Of a stretch of DNA of 39,389 nt, positions 8,366 through 17,086 are shown piece by piece (position 1 is the first letter of the stretch; the number at the start of each line of letters is the position of its first letter). The translations under genes and the position numbers were made by a program. The notes below the pieces were generated by a model. The model had not been told where the DNA came from, ran no database searches, and was given only the letters and a program-made list of their open reading frames with translations. The DNA comes from an uncultured bacterium (GTDB lineage Bacteria > Verrucomicrobiota > Kiritimatiellia > RFP12 > UBA1067): assembly GCA_902779075.1 (NCBI GenBank), contig CACZAK010000021.1, positions 1 through 39,389 of the forward strand, given 5' to 3'.

Positions 8366-9691
8366 TCATTTGCCCGTGCGCGACAAGTCGCGCTGCAACT
8401 TGGTGAGCGCGCCCCAGTGGAAGACCGGCAGGTCGCGCCAGCGCGCGCGCAGAAGCCCCGCTAGCACGGGCTGCGTTAGCGCCCAGTACTGGTGAAGGTC
8501 GTCGCGCGTGCCGAGCGACAGTTCGCGGTTGTACTCCTCGGTGAAATGCCTGTCCAGTTCTGCGACCTGCTGTTCGAGGAAGCGCCTTACGCCATGGCGC
8601 AGGATTCCGAACAGGGCGAAGCCCACCAGACCCGACAAGGCGAGCACGCCAAGCGTCAGGAGGCTGAAACCGCAGGCTTTCGCCACGAGAAAGTCCGCCG
8701 CCAGGAACAGCAGCGTTCCGCCCGCGAACATCGCCCGCGCCGACCATTGCCGCCGCGCGACCGCGCGGCGGATGCGCAGGGCCACGCGGACGTGCATCTC
8801 CAGGCAGGACAGATCCTTGTTCACTGCCACCTTGATGTTGTCCGCACGGCGCGCATTGGCGGACTTGATTTCGCTTACGACCTCGTCGCGCAGCGCGTCG
8901 AAGTCGTGCAGGTCGAGGGGCGAGCCCTCGGCGTGCGCGCGCCCCGGAAGGTAGCAGTTGTAGATCTTGGGGAGGTCCTTGAACGGCAGCGCGTGCGCGA
9001 GGTTCCAGCAGAGCGCGCCGTACGCGCGCGCGTAGTCGTACATGCTCGAGAAGCGGTCGCACTTGTTGAAGATCAGGCGCAGCTTGAAGAAGAAGCCGGT
9101 AAGCGGACCCTTCATCGCCTCGACGGCCTCGCCTGTCGTTCCCGGCTTGTCGGGGTCGAACATCATCAGCACGAGGTCGGTGATCTCGGCGAGGAACTTG
9201 ATCACGCCGAAGAAATCGTACCCGCGCGAGATCGACTTCTCCGATGCGTCGATCATGCCTGGGCTGTCCACGAGCACCACGTTCTTCAGCACGTCGCGGT
9301 TCCGCACCTTCACGCGCACGCGCTGGACAAGTTCGGGGCCGAAGTTGTTCAGCTGCTTGAGCTCCTCTGGCAGCATCTCAAGCGCCGCCGGCCCCACGGC
9401 GTCGCGCTCGTTTTCTCCATGGAGGATGAAGGTGAACGCATCGTCCGTCGGGGCGATGCCGACGTCCTGCACGGAACCGCCCTCAAGCAGGTAGTTGATG
9501 AAACTGGACTTCCCCGACGAGTGGTTGCCGAGAAAAAGCACATACGGCGGACTGTTAGGCGACACCGTCGAGCGGCGGAACGTGTAGCAGAAACGGTCGG
9601 CCAGCGCGCGGTTGCGCGCGTAAAGACGCTGGACGTCCTCGTCAAGCGAGATTTCTGGGGCCGGAGCCTCGATAGTAGATGGTGTGTCCAT
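8366..9691 (-). CDS. Dynamin-like/EHD-type GTPase with C-terminal membrane hairpin
   Basis: Encodes 441 residues. The G domain (about 45-280) has P-loop LGNHSSGKSSF (G1), T in the PTDDAFTF segment (G3-preceding switch), DSPGMID (G3, DxPG) and FNKCDRF (G4, NKxD). After a helical stretch two hydrophobic segments (about residues 345-390, rich in Leu/Ala/Gly) form a membrane hairpin, then a short soluble tail. This layout fits bacterial dynamin-like or EHD-type membrane-remodelling GTPases. The ATG at 9691 sits just 9 bases behind a good -10, so the mRNA may be leaderless. The stop overlaps a possible murG start, hinting at a link to envelope growth (inference). Confidence 0.8.
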   Translation of the reverse strand: MDTPSTIEAPAPEISLDEDVQRLYARNRALADRFCYTFRRSTVSPNSPPYVLFLGNHSSGKSSFINYLLEGGSVQDVGIAPTDDAFTFILHGENERDAVGPAALEMLPEELKQLNNFGPELVQRVRVKVRNRDVLKNVVLVDSPGMIDASEKSISRGYDFFGVIKFLAEITDLVLMMFDPDKPGTTGEAVEAMKGPLTGFFFKLRLIFNKCDRFSSMYDYARAYGALCWNLAHALPFKDLPKIYNCYLPGRAHAEGSPLDLHDFDALRDEVVSEIKSANARRADNIKVAVNKDLSCLEMHVRVALRIRRAVARRQWSARAMFAGGTLLFLAADFLVAKACGFSLLTLGVLALSGLVGFALFGILRHGVRRFLEQQVAELDRHFTEEYNRELSLGTRDDLHQYWALTQPVLAGLLRARWRDLPVFHWGALTKLQRDLSRTGK

Positions 9692-9700
9692 GGCACGTGT

Positions 9701-9730
9701 ATTGTAGCAATTTCCCCTGCCTCCTGACAA
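9701..9730 (-). promoter_or_regulatory. Promoter of the GTPase-murG-nagA run
   Basis: Minus-strand TTGTCA (9725-9730), 18-base spacer and TACAAT (9701-9706) preceded by TGC. The expected start is 2-4 bases before the ATG at 9691, predicting a leaderless or nearly leaderless message. Confidence 0.55.
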
Positions 9731-9746
9731 GTCCCTTTTGTTCAAA

Positions 9747-9781
9747 GTCTGGGTCTTGTTGCTCTCCTCGCCAACCCAGAC
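9747..9781. repeat. Inverted repeat GTCTGGGT...ACCCAGAC
   Basis: Perfect 8-base arms at 9747-9754 and 9774-9781 around a 19-base loop, upstream of the GTPase promoter. It could be an operator or a weak hairpin at the end of the preceding transcript; no T-run follows on either strand. Confidence 0.4.
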
Positions 9782-9824
9782 ATCCTTGAGATATTGCCGC
9801 CTTTCGTGCGAATTCGCATCACCA

Positions 9825-10004
9825 TTACCGAAACCGCATCAAGAAAGGCCCATTGTTTACCGAACAGCCGATGCGCGGATTCGGATCGACTTGGCCGCGT
9901 CGGACAATCTTTGCGGCGTTCCATGACGGGGCGAAGAGAAAACGCGGCGGCGGCATCGACGGCACGACAAGCGCGGCGGCAAGAAACGTGGTTGTAAGTG
10001 TCAT
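9825..10004 (-). CDS. Possible small secreted peptide or truncated gene start
   Basis: A 59-codon frame starting MTLTTTFLAAALVVPSMPPP, which looks like a signal peptide. It has a GAAGGA ribosome-binding site 8 bases upstream and lies 20 bases behind the preceding gene. The remaining 35 residues show no recognisable feature. It may be a real small exported protein or the first codons of a gene whose rest was lost. The rest of 9692-10023 holds only the GTPase promoter and an inverted repeat. Confidence 0.3.
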   Translation of the reverse strand: MTLTTTFLAAALVVPSMPPPRFLFAPSWNAAKIVRRGQVDPNPRIGCSVNNGPFLMRFR

Positions 10005-10023
10005 GGTACGTTTTCCTTCAAAC

Positions 10024-10890
10024 TCAATTGTCGCCAAAATCAATGTTCAATTGTATCAATGGCTGGCCGGAGGAAAGCAGTTGGTTGGTGACGGAGGTGA
10101 AATGAGAACTAATACGCTGCCATCTGCTATGAGACGGCATATTCGTAACCGATAATGCCGAAGTTAGAAATTCAAGTCTGTTCGAACTCATGGCGTATCC
10201 GGAATAATAGCGAACCCAAAAGGAGTCATACAAACCATATAGCTGCCATTCTGTTGCCTGTTGCGTGAAAACGTGCGCGGCCCTGTCGCAGACACTTTGC
10301 GCGACCAGATTGGAGTGGTTTGCGGCTACGACCTTTGACGCATAGTCAAAACATTCTTTGCGGTCTTCCCACGTGAAGTCGACTCGGTTGGTGAATATGG
10401 CTTCGATCGTGGCCGTGGTTTCATCGGCCACAGGAGCGAACGCTATGAACTTCCCGATTTCCCTTCTCCTTCTCCATCCCGTGAGCGTCGTGTTCAGCAC
10501 CAGCCGTCTGATGTACGGAAGCGCGTTCGTGTAGTTCATCGACATGCACTGCGCGGTCGCCCATATCGGGAGCATCCGGTCGTTGTTCGTCTCGTCTGAG
10601 AAGTCTGTGTCCGCCATGACCGCGAGGTAGGCGTCAAAGGCCGCCTTGCGCCGTGCAACGGGCCAGTCGCCTTCAATTCCGACCATGCCGAAGAACACCT
10701 CCGGCATGCTGAAATTAGGCTCGACGTACACGGCGTCAAGGGTAAACGTATCTCGCGGGTTCGCATGCGCGAAACGGAGCATGGTCCTTACCGCGTCCAT
10801 CGAATCCTCGGGGAGGGGATTCGAGCCGAACGTCGCCGTCGCGCACCACGCCGCCGTGCCGACAATAAGCATGAACTTGCCTTTTTTCAT
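10024..10890 (-). CDS. Secreted hypothetical protein
   Basis: Encodes 288 residues. The N-terminus MKKGKFMLIVGTAAWCATATFG is a clear Sec signal peptide with cleavage after about residue 22. The mature part is helical, rich in Trp, Tyr and Asn, with no motif I recognise. It may be a repeat-type helical protein (segments ending LAVMADTDF and RLVLNTTL). Its ATG overlaps the stop of the large surface protein gene by 4 bases, so the two are translated together and likely work at the same cell surface. Confidence 0.65.
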   Translation of the reverse strand: MKKGKFMLIVGTAAWCATATFGSNPLPEDSMDAVRTMLRFAHANPRDTFTLDAVYVEPNFSMPEVFFGMVGIEGDWPVARRKAAFDAYLAVMADTDFSDETNNDRMLPIWATAQCMSMNYTNALPYIRRLVLNTTLTGWRRRREIGKFIAFAPVADETTATIEAIFTNRVDFTWEDRKECFDYASKVVAANHSNLVAQSVCDRAAHVFTQQATEWQLYGLYDSFWVRYYSGYAMSSNRLEFLTSALSVTNMPSHSRWQRISSHFTSVTNQLLSSGQPLIQLNIDFGDN

Positions 10891-13800
10891 TCTGCGTACA
10901 CTCCTTCATTCGTAGATATCACGTTGACAGCTCCTATCCCGCCAAATCCACGGCTCGGTTTCTGATGGTTGTTGTTGTTGATGCATTCCACCGCGCCATC
11001 CGGTATGTCGTAGCTGTAATGCGGGATGAAATCATCGTCTCCGTACATCAAGAACTGCTTGATGACGCTTCGGTAGGTGTCGGACAGGGCATAGAACCCG
11101 CGACCCGTCTCGTCGCCCCAGTCACGCGGGCGGGACTGAAAGCGGGACGGGGAAATCGGCAGGTCGGGATCTTTCACCTCCAAGGGGGGCAAGCCGCTAT
11201 TCTGGTCACGCAATGACGAATAGCTGTCGTAGCAGTCCCACAACCCCAATGCGTGCCCGAGCTCATGGGCAAGCGTATGATCAGAGCACTTGTTGCTTAT
11301 AAAAACGCCCCCGGAAATTTGGCAGCCGCCGAGTTCCCTGCTTTCACCGTCCACATCCATGCTGATGTTCCCCACGAAATAAACGTTTATGCAGCCACTG
11401 ACGTTGTTATCCCGCATAAGAGACCGCACCTGACTTGAAACGCTCTTTCTGCGCCACAACGAAACGCCAGTCCATTCATTCATGACAATGTTCCAGTTTT
11501 TCGCCGAATTGGGTAGTGTTTCGATCCCCAGAAGATTGAACCTAACACCAATTTGTCTGAAAACAAAGTTTGCAAACTGTACATAATTGCGAACACCTTC
11601 GTCGTCAACTGCTGGCTCGACATTTCCGGCTTCTTCATTGCACACCACAAAAGCCCTCACGTCCAACACGCGCTCCTGGACAATGGGCAACACGAACTGC
11701 GGCTGTATCTCGTCGTCGTTGAACCTCGCCTCCACCGTAACCACTCCGTCTGCGGCGGTAGGCGTCACGACAACGCGCTTTCCGACAGTCGGATTGACGG
11801 TCGCCGCACCTTCTTTCACATGCCAGTGAATCTCATTCTCCTGGAAAGGCCCGTTGAAGTCAACGCACAGAATGGCATTAGTCCCATATACAAGACGCGA
11901 CGGGTTGTATATCTGCGGCACCGCCGTGTCCCGTCTTGAATTCACGAGCTTCCGCAGCGGCTCGATGCAGCGGAAAGTCACGGAGTCGGTCAGCGGTTCA
12001 CCGCCATCAGCGGGCGTGAACGTGGCGGTGATCGTGCCAGTACCAAGGTTTGGACAAGACATGTAGAAAGTGCTGCTTCCCGTGTGCGCGAAGTCGTCCG
12101 TCACCGCGAGAGGGAAAACCGTCTCGGATGTCACACGGTTCGTCACGCCGTCCTCAACCTGGAAGAGCACGGGGTTGATGTTACCCTGTACGGACAGCTG
12201 TACCGTACCGTTCGTACCCACCGGCCCAGTCAGGTTCAGCGTCACGGGCCGGATGCGTTCAGCCCGGTTCGAGGGCAACCCCAGCTCCACGTCGTTCAGG
12301 AAGAACACCCCCTGGCATCCAAGCGAGAATTCAAGCGACGGCTCCACCTGAACCCCCACTGTGACATTGATGTGGTTCGTGAGGGAGTAGCCAAGAAAAT
12401 ACGTGATCAAGTCGATTCCGTTGGTCGCCCACTCGACTGTCGATGTGGAATCGTACGTGACGGTCGTCGAAAGTGAATGCTCGTCCGAGAACTGAATCCC
12501 CTCGCCGCCGGTCCACGTGCAGCCCAAGTAGGCGTTGGGGTGACAATGAGACACTTCTGCCGTCAATTCGGCCGAGTCACCTGGATGCAGATGATCCAAG
12601 TCGCCATCGATGTTCACACCTGCGAGACGGCACAGCCACCCGGTACACGGGTCATCAAGATGCACCTTCACGTCGTTCACGGTGCGTTCGTGAGGAAAAA
12701 CATAGTTGCCCAGGAACTCGCTGCTCTCAGTCGTAGTCATGCCTTCGCCCGAACGCGTCGGCGGCTCCGTCGCCGTCACCACAAGAGAGCCGAGGCGTCC
12801 TGTCGTGAGCGAGAACGGCACCTTCGCCCCGCAGTCGATGGCGAACACAAGTTCCGCCGCGCCATCCGCCACCACGGGGATGTCGCCGAAGTTAAGCAGA
12901 GTGGGCCACGCACTTCCGTCGTCGAACGTGACGCCGAGCGTGACGAGACGCCTGTCGGGCTCTGCTCCCCGCGCCGCAACCCACGCGGCGTAGCCGCCCA
13001 TGGCGGCGATCTCGGCGGCGTTGGACGGGAACGCCGCCGCTGCCCACGCCTCGCTCTGGTTCCACGCAGACGGTATTACCGGAGTCTCCGGCGCAGGGTC
13101 TATCGTATTCGGCAATCCGTCATTGTCAAGGTCGTACGGCAACACGCGCCGATATACACGCTCCACGTTATTAGATCGCGTAATGAAATTGCCGTCGGCG
13201 TGAAACTCAATCTGCGCGTTGTACTGCCCCGTCCTATCTCGCCCCGCATACACATTCTCCCATGTAAGAATCTTTCCCCGGTAGGGCGGTCGCCCCGCGA
13301 CCGCCGTAACCGCATCCGCCCACCAAAACCTCCCCACTCCTGGCACAATCGACGCATACTCCCTCGCCGCGCATATCGACATCGCTGACGAATACCGCCC
13401 TTTCATCCGTTGTCTCGGCAACGACTCCACCATACCCCCTGAAAGTACGTCCAAGCGGTGCACCACGCCCGTGCCGAACGGAAATGCGAAGTCGCCGAGG
13501 TCAAGCGGAAAGTGCATTTCGCACCCGCCGCCCAGCGACCACGGCGCGTACTCAACGCCGTTCGTCGGCATCGCATACGAAACCGCGTCGTTCGTCACGA
13601 CGCTCTCAAGCCTCCATCCCTGCGCGATCTCCTCTGCGGGCACGCCCGGTAGGGCGCGATCACCGAGCGCGCCGTTTCCCGTGCGGGCCGCCCGGTGATC
13701 GGCCCCTACCGACGGTAGGGCGCGATCACCGAGCGCGCCGCCGCTTCTCGTCTTCTCACTGCCAAACACAACGCAAAATGAAAGCAACCCTATCAACACC

Positions 13801-13964
13801 CCCTTCTCAAACCATGGGCGGGAACGCCACACCCACGCAACCACGCTGCTCGCCGAACGGCACAGCCACGCACCGACGACGCCGACCGCAATTGCGGCCA
13901 GCGCCGACAGGCCAATCCACATCAGCCCGCTTCTAACCGCCTCTATGGTTTCAATTACGCTCAT
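10887..13964 (-). CDS. Large membrane-anchored protein with C-terminal metzincin-like protease domain
   Basis: Encodes 1025 residues. Two hydrophobic helices near the N-terminus (about 15-37 and 53-68) anchor it. A DLDNDGLPNTIDP thrombospondin type 3-like calcium loop is near 274-287, followed by a segment (about 300-390) and several beta-sandwich/Ig-like stretches. Near 900-910 comes HELGHALGLWD, the HExxHxxGxxD zinc site of metzincin-type peptidases with aspartate as third ligand (as in snapalysin-like enzymes). Metal-dependent proteolysis outside the cytoplasm is thus likely. Three palindromic elements interrupt the gene in frame, giving GALGDRALP twice (about 75-105) and GRPPYRG near 220. 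The start is the only ATG before the helices. Substrate unknown. Confidence 0.7.
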   Translation of the reverse strand: MSVIETIEAVRSGLMWIGLSALAAIAVGVVGAWLCRSASSVVAWVWRSRPWFEKGVLIGLLSFCVVFGSEKTRSGGALGDRALPSVGADHRAARTGNGALGDRALPGVPAEEIAQGWRLESVVTNDAVSYAMPTNGVEYAPWSLGGGCEMHFPLDLGDFAFPFGTGVVHRLDVLSGGMVESLPRQRMKGRYSSAMSICAAREYASIVPGVGRFWWADAVTAVAGRPPYRGKILTWENVYAGRDRTGQYNAQIEFHADGNFITRSNNVERVYRRVLPYDLDNDGLPNTIDPAPETPVIPSAWNQSEAWAAAAFPSNAAEIAAMGGYAAWVAARGAEPDRRLVTLGVTFDDGSAWPTLLNFGDIPVVADGAAELVFAIDCGAKVPFSLTTGRLGSLVVTATEPPTRSGEGMTTTESSEFLGNYVFPHERTVNDVKVHLDDPCTGWLCRLAGVNIDGDLDHLHPGDSAELTAEVSHCHPNAYLGCTWTGGEGIQFSDEHSLSTTVTYDSTSTVEWATNGIDLITYFLGYSLTNHINVTVGVQVEPSLEFSLGCQGVFFLNDVELGLPSNRAERIRPVTLNLTGPVGTNGTVQLSVQGNINPVLFQVEDGVTNRVTSETVFPLAVTDDFAHTGSSTFYMSCPNLGTGTITATFTPADGGEPLTDSVTFRCIEPLRKLVNSRRDTAVPQIYNPSRLVYGTNAILCVDFNGPFQENEIHWHVKEGAATVNPTVGKRVVVTPTAADGVVTVEARFNDDEIQPQFVLPIVQERVLDVRAFVVCNEEAGNVEPAVDDEGVRNYVQFANFVFRQIGVRFNLLGIETLPNSAKNWNIVMNEWTGVSLWRRKSVSSQVRSLMRDNNVSGCINVYFVGNISMDVDGESRELGGCQISGGVFISNKCSDHTLAHELGHALGLWDCYDSYSSLRDQNSGLPPLEVKDPDLPISPSRFQSRPRDWGDETGRGFYALSDTYRSVIKQFLMYGDDDFIPHYSYDIPDGAVECINNNNHQKPSRGFGGIGAVNVISTNEGVYAE
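13281..13310. repeat. Palindromic element in the metzincin gene (I)
   Basis: A GGTAGGGCGGTCGC...GCGACCGCC-type unit, read in frame as AGRPPYRG. It belongs to the GGTAGGG family seen across the window. Confidence 0.6.
13648..13739. repeat. Palindromic element triplet in the metzincin gene (II)
   Basis: Two identical 26-base units (13648-13673 and 13714-13739, 66 bases apart) flank a related unit in inverse orientation (13694-13710). All start with GGTAGGG on their own strand and have a GGCGCG/CGCGCC stem. In frame they code for GALGDRALP peptides just after the second membrane helix. Confidence 0.8.
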
Positions 13965-13978
13965 CGCCGTTCGCCGTT

Positions 13979-13987
13979 AGTTTACCA
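13979..13987 (-). promoter_or_regulatory. Candidate extended -10 of the metzincin gene
   Basis: TGGTAAACT on the minus strand ends 14 bases before the ATG at 13964. TAAACT is a moderate -10; no clear -35 is seen. Confidence 0.3.
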
Positions 13988-14015
13988 TATTTCCCGATTG
14001 TTGAATGGCGTGATT

Positions 14016-14046
14016 TTGCGAAAATTGGCCTAACCGATTTTCGCAA
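14016..14046. terminator. Hairpin between restriction-modification gene and metzincin gene
   Basis: Perfect 10-base arms TTGCGAAAAT and ATTTTCGCAA around an 11-base loop. T6 follows on the plus strand and A6 precedes on the minus strand. It lies 29 bases behind the restriction-modification stop, so it may end that transcript, although the T-run faces the other way. An operator for the next gene is an alternative. Confidence 0.45.
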
Positions 14047-14074
14047 TTTTTTACCGTCAACACCAGGGCGCTCT

Positions 14075-16588
14075 TTACCTTTTTAGAAATCCGTACTCAT
14101 ATACCTTCGGCTCGATGCGGCGTGCGAGGGACTTCATCGCCGTGCGGAGGTTGCCGATCAATTCGGTGTACTTCTCATCGGTCGAGTCACTGTTCATCCG
14201 CACCTTGCCTTTTGTATCTACCGTCGATCCCTGGAAATGCAGTCGGATGTCGTAGAACGAGGCGTTAGGATTTGCGTTCGGCTGGGCGTGGTAGTAGCGC
14301 CACAGTTCGCGCCCGGCATCCATAACTGCCTGCGCCTCTGCGGAAAACTCCATCGGTTTCTTTTCCGCCGTTGAAGCCTCGGTGAAGAAGTCGCCTTGTA
14401 CGGCTTCCTTGTTCTCGATTTTTCCCGCGATGAAATCGCTCATGAAGTGGCTCTTGAAACGACTTCTGGCTTCCACTTCCGATTCTGTATATGGGATCCA
14501 ATAGTTCACGTCGTCCATAGACTTTATCACATTGTCGAATAACACATAGACCAAGCAATCAGTCTTAAACGCGGCATCATCCTTCCATTCGTCGTTCGGC
14601 CAAAGGAACTGGTCACGGTCGTTCAACCAAGTCGCCTCTATTACATGGCGTATTGCCACATAAATACATATCTCGACTAAGTTTTTTACCGTGACGACAG
14701 TATAGGTGTGTTTCTTAAAATCGTTCAAAGACGGCTTGCTTGTAATAAAAACATTGTTACTGTGTTGAACATCCGTTCCAACCATTACGAGGAACCCTAT
14801 TCTTGTCCCCTGCTTGTCGTAGTACTGCCTTAACCATTCAATCACAAACCGATCACCGACATATGAATGAACTTTCTTAGTCCCGCAGAACTGCCCCTTT
14901 GCGTCATACACGTCTGCGACCGCAGAATCAGAGACGGCAGAGGTATGCGACTGCGTGTCTGCCAAACGCCAAACGAAGAATCCAATAGGGAATTTACCCT
15001 TCACATTGTCAAACGTATCGGCCGGCACAAGGAAACATTTTTCGAGTGTGCCACGAAACTCGCGGCGGAACGCCTTGAAATTCGACGCCTGTATGTGCTT
15101 CAATGTCGAGAATTGCCCCAACGCGCAGCCAGAAATGTCGTCGTTGACGCGCATAAGAAACAAGGCGAAGAGCTCACGGGCCGCAGTTCCTATTCGTGGA
15201 AGATACCGTTCATAGAAAGGTGTTCCTTTTGTCAGGCCTGTGATGTTTTCCCCTGTACCTGTCTTCTGCCTAACGTTTGTCGTCTCCTTATACGGCGGAT
15301 TAATGTAAATGACAAGCCTTTTGCGCTTCGGGGGATCATTTATGACATCACGTAAATCCTCGGGTAATTTGTCAAACGAATCATTGAGAAAGTCAAACTG
15401 AAACACATGTGAATCAAGGAGATTCGCGCCGAGCTTGATGCGCTGGTGGATCACGTCGACGTCCTGTTGGTCGAGGGTGGACACCCAGACGTTGTACTTA
15501 TTCGTAAGTCCAACTTCAAGGTTGCCGGTACCGCCGCAGCAGTCCCACACGTAGTGGTCGTCCTGCCAGTTTTCACCAAGTACGGCGGCAAGGTAATCCT
15601 GCGAAAGCGAAACCCACTGCTGCGGGGTGAAAAACGACCCCTTGCGTTCGCGTACGTCCTGTGGCACAAGGAGGTCGCGGCGGTTGACGATGTAGTTCCA
15701 GTACTCCTTGCGAGGCGGACGCCTGTAACGGTTCCAGAAGAGATGGTGCGCCTTCTGCCCGTCGGAGAAGGAGATTTCCGAGAAGAGCTGGAAGCCAAGT
15801 GCGTTCGTTCCGCCCGATTGGCGGTAGTGGTCGTTCATCAGGAGGACGTTAAGGCGGTCGGTGACGGCGGCGTTGTCGGACGAGAAGATGTCGGCGAGAA
15901 AGAAGTCCGCGTCGATGATACCGTTCTTCTTGGCGGCGGCCCAGTCCGGCATGAGGATCGTGGGCATTACCGTCTCGCGCCAACGCTGGTAGATGTGCGT
16001 GAAGTTGTTCTTGGTGATCTGAACGGGCTGGCAGCCCGTTCTACCGGTGTTGAGATTGGTCTTGATGAATCGACGGAGTTCCACCTCGTCCTTCGCGAAA
16101 TCGAATTCAAGCGTGGCGGATTCAAGGATGCGGATGACGCGTTGGTAGAGGTCGCCGAACTCGCGCGTCTCGTGGTCGGATGGGGCGACGTTCCAGTTGA
16201 AGTCGTTCTGATAGAAGATCTCTACCACCTCAGAATAGGGGATGAACGCGATTCGCGCGGCGTTGAAGGCGGCAAGGTACTTGGGCGGAAGATGCTTGTC
16301 GAAGGTTCGCTCCTTACCGATGGTGAGGATGAGCTGGACGAGCGCGAAGTCGAGCGGTGCTTCCGCCCCGCGCTTCGCCTCCGCCCACAGCACGCTTTCA
16401 GCATCACACAGAGGAAGGTCTGTTGCAGGCACGGCGGCGCAGAAATCCACTTTCCCAAGAATGTGCGAACAATCGAACGCGCCAAACCAGTCAACGGCAA
16501 CCCTGTTCTTCAATTCCTCCTCCAAAATGGATGGAGGATAGAAGATGGTAGCCTTAGAACTCGGCAATCTATCTGTCGTAGCGCGCAT
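14075..16588 (-). CDS. Type IIG-like restriction-modification enzyme (N6-adenine methyltransferase with probable PD-(D/E)xK nuclease)
   Basis: Encodes 837 residues. The N-terminal part contains SVLWAEAKRG near residue 66-72, an ExK motif after an acidic stretch, fitting a PD-(D/E)xK nuclease. The middle holds methyltransferase motif I VWDCCGGTGNLEVG (about 350) and motif IV VIYINPPYKE (about 430), the NPPY signature of N6-adenine methylases. The C-terminal 350 residues are probably target recognition. Cleavage and methylation in one chain is the Eco57I-like type IIG design. No separate methylase, specificity or defence gene is adjacent. An in-frame palindrome (16022-16045) adds GRTGCQPV near 181-189. 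GGAG precedes the ATG. Function as active restriction is likely but not proven. Confidence 0.8.
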   Translation of the reverse strand: MRATTDRLPSSKATIFYPPSILEEELKNRVAVDWFGAFDCSHILGKVDFCAAVPATDLPLCDAESVLWAEAKRGAEAPLDFALVQLILTIGKERTFDKHLPPKYLAAFNAARIAFIPYSEVVEIFYQNDFNWNVAPSDHETREFGDLYQRVIRILESATLEFDFAKDEVELRRFIKTNLNTGRTGCQPVQITKNNFTHIYQRWRETVMPTILMPDWAAAKKNGIIDADFFLADIFSSDNAAVTDRLNVLLMNDHYRQSGGTNALGFQLFSEISFSDGQKAHHLFWNRYRRPPRKEYWNYIVNRRDLLVPQDVRERKGSFFTPQQWVSLSQDYLAAVLGENWQDDHYVWDCCGGTGNLEVGLTNKYNVWVSTLDQQDVDVIHQRIKLGANLLDSHVFQFDFLNDSFDKLPEDLRDVINDPPKRKRLVIYINPPYKETTNVRQKTGTGENITGLTKGTPFYERYLPRIGTAARELFALFLMRVNDDISGCALGQFSTLKHIQASNFKAFRREFRGTLEKCFLVPADTFDNVKGKFPIGFFVWRLADTQSHTSAVSDSAVADVYDAKGQFCGTKKVHSYVGDRFVIEWLRQYYDKQGTRIGFLVMVGTDVQHSNNVFITSKPSLNDFKKHTYTVVTVKNLVEICIYVAIRHVIEATWLNDRDQFLWPNDEWKDDAAFKTDCLVYVLFDNVIKSMDDVNYWIPYTESEVEARSRFKSHFMSDFIAGKIENKEAVQGDFFTEASTAEKKPMEFSAEAQAVMDAGRELWRYYHAQPNANPNASFYDIRLHFQGSTVDTKGKVRMNSDSTDEKYTELIGNLRTAMKSLARRIEPKVYEYGFLKR
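16022..16045. repeat. Palindromic element in the restriction-modification gene
   Basis: Nine-base arms AACGGGCTG and CAGCCCGTT around one base, followed by CTACC. It is read in frame as NTGRTGCQPV and lies in the linker between the nuclease-like and methylase parts. Confidence 0.75.
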
Positions 16589-16605
16589 CGCTCTCTCTCC
16601 TTCGT

Positions 16606-16703
16606 TGCGGCGGGCGCGGGGCGCCCGCCCTACCGTTTTAGCGGCGCGGCCGGAGTCCGCGCCCTACCGGTTTGACGGCGCGCTCGGTGATCGCGCCCTA
16701 CCT
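16606..16703. repeat. Three palindromic units at a 34-bp period in the leader of the restriction-modification gene
   Basis: CCCTACC occurs at 16628, 16662 and 16696, exactly 34 bases apart. Between them are GC-rich stems whose inner sequence differs (GGGCGCCCG-, GCGCGGCCG- and GCGCGCTCG-types). On the minus strand each unit reads GGTAGGG plus hairpin, placing three hairpins in the 5' region of the gene. Confidence 0.75.
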
Positions 16704-17044
16704 GCGGCATCGTGTGCCGCCACGAAGGAGACGATTGGAGGGAGAAAGATTGAGACAATAAGAAATGCGTGCCTCGTCTATCTCCCTCATCGGAGGCCTT
16801 GGCGTGCCCATGTGTGAAAGAGTAGACAAAGGACACGCAAGACGGTATAAAACCGCCAGCGCGACCCTATCAAACTCCGTTCACACATTCCGTACATTTC
16901 CGTACGAATGAAACCGCCAAGTTTCCGATGAACGTCATTTGCGTGTCAGCGCAAAATACCTGATTCGCCTGGGCGGGATTTCTCCCCCGTCCCGGCTAGT
17001 TGCCCGCAGCGCACCTGCACCGCGAGAACGGAAAACAGTATACC
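16704..17044. other. Gene-free stretch, possible structured RNA at 16950-17040
   Basis: No convincing reading frame. At 16880-16910 CGTAC...GTACG repeats occur. On the minus strand TGGTATACT (17036-17044), a good extended -10, lies at the foot of the Hsp20 terminator and would transcribe a GC-rich segment (about 17030-16950) able to form hairpins such as GGGAGAAATCCC. No known RNA family was recognised. Confidence 0.3.
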
Positions 17045-17084
17045 AAAAAAAGAGCCGCCGCGGTGAAAGGGATTCACCACGGCG
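17045..17084 (-). terminator. Rho-independent terminator of the Hsp20 operon
   Basis: On the minus strand a 12-bp stem (CGCCGTGGTGAA pairing with TTCACCGCGGCG, one G-T pair) with a 4-5 base loop is followed by GCTC and seven T. This is an excellent intrinsic terminator about 60 bases behind the second Hsp20 stop. Confidence 0.85.
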
Positions 17085-17086
17085 AA

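Noticed and set aside
7231..9062. Long alternative frames around murG and the GTPase
   Set aside because: The upstream extension of the murG frame and the overlapping frames are Arg-rich shadows without ribosome-binding sites.
16960..16980. ZTP-type riboswitch on the plus strand
   Set aside because: CGCCTGGGC is present, but the other conserved half is missing and no purine gene follows.
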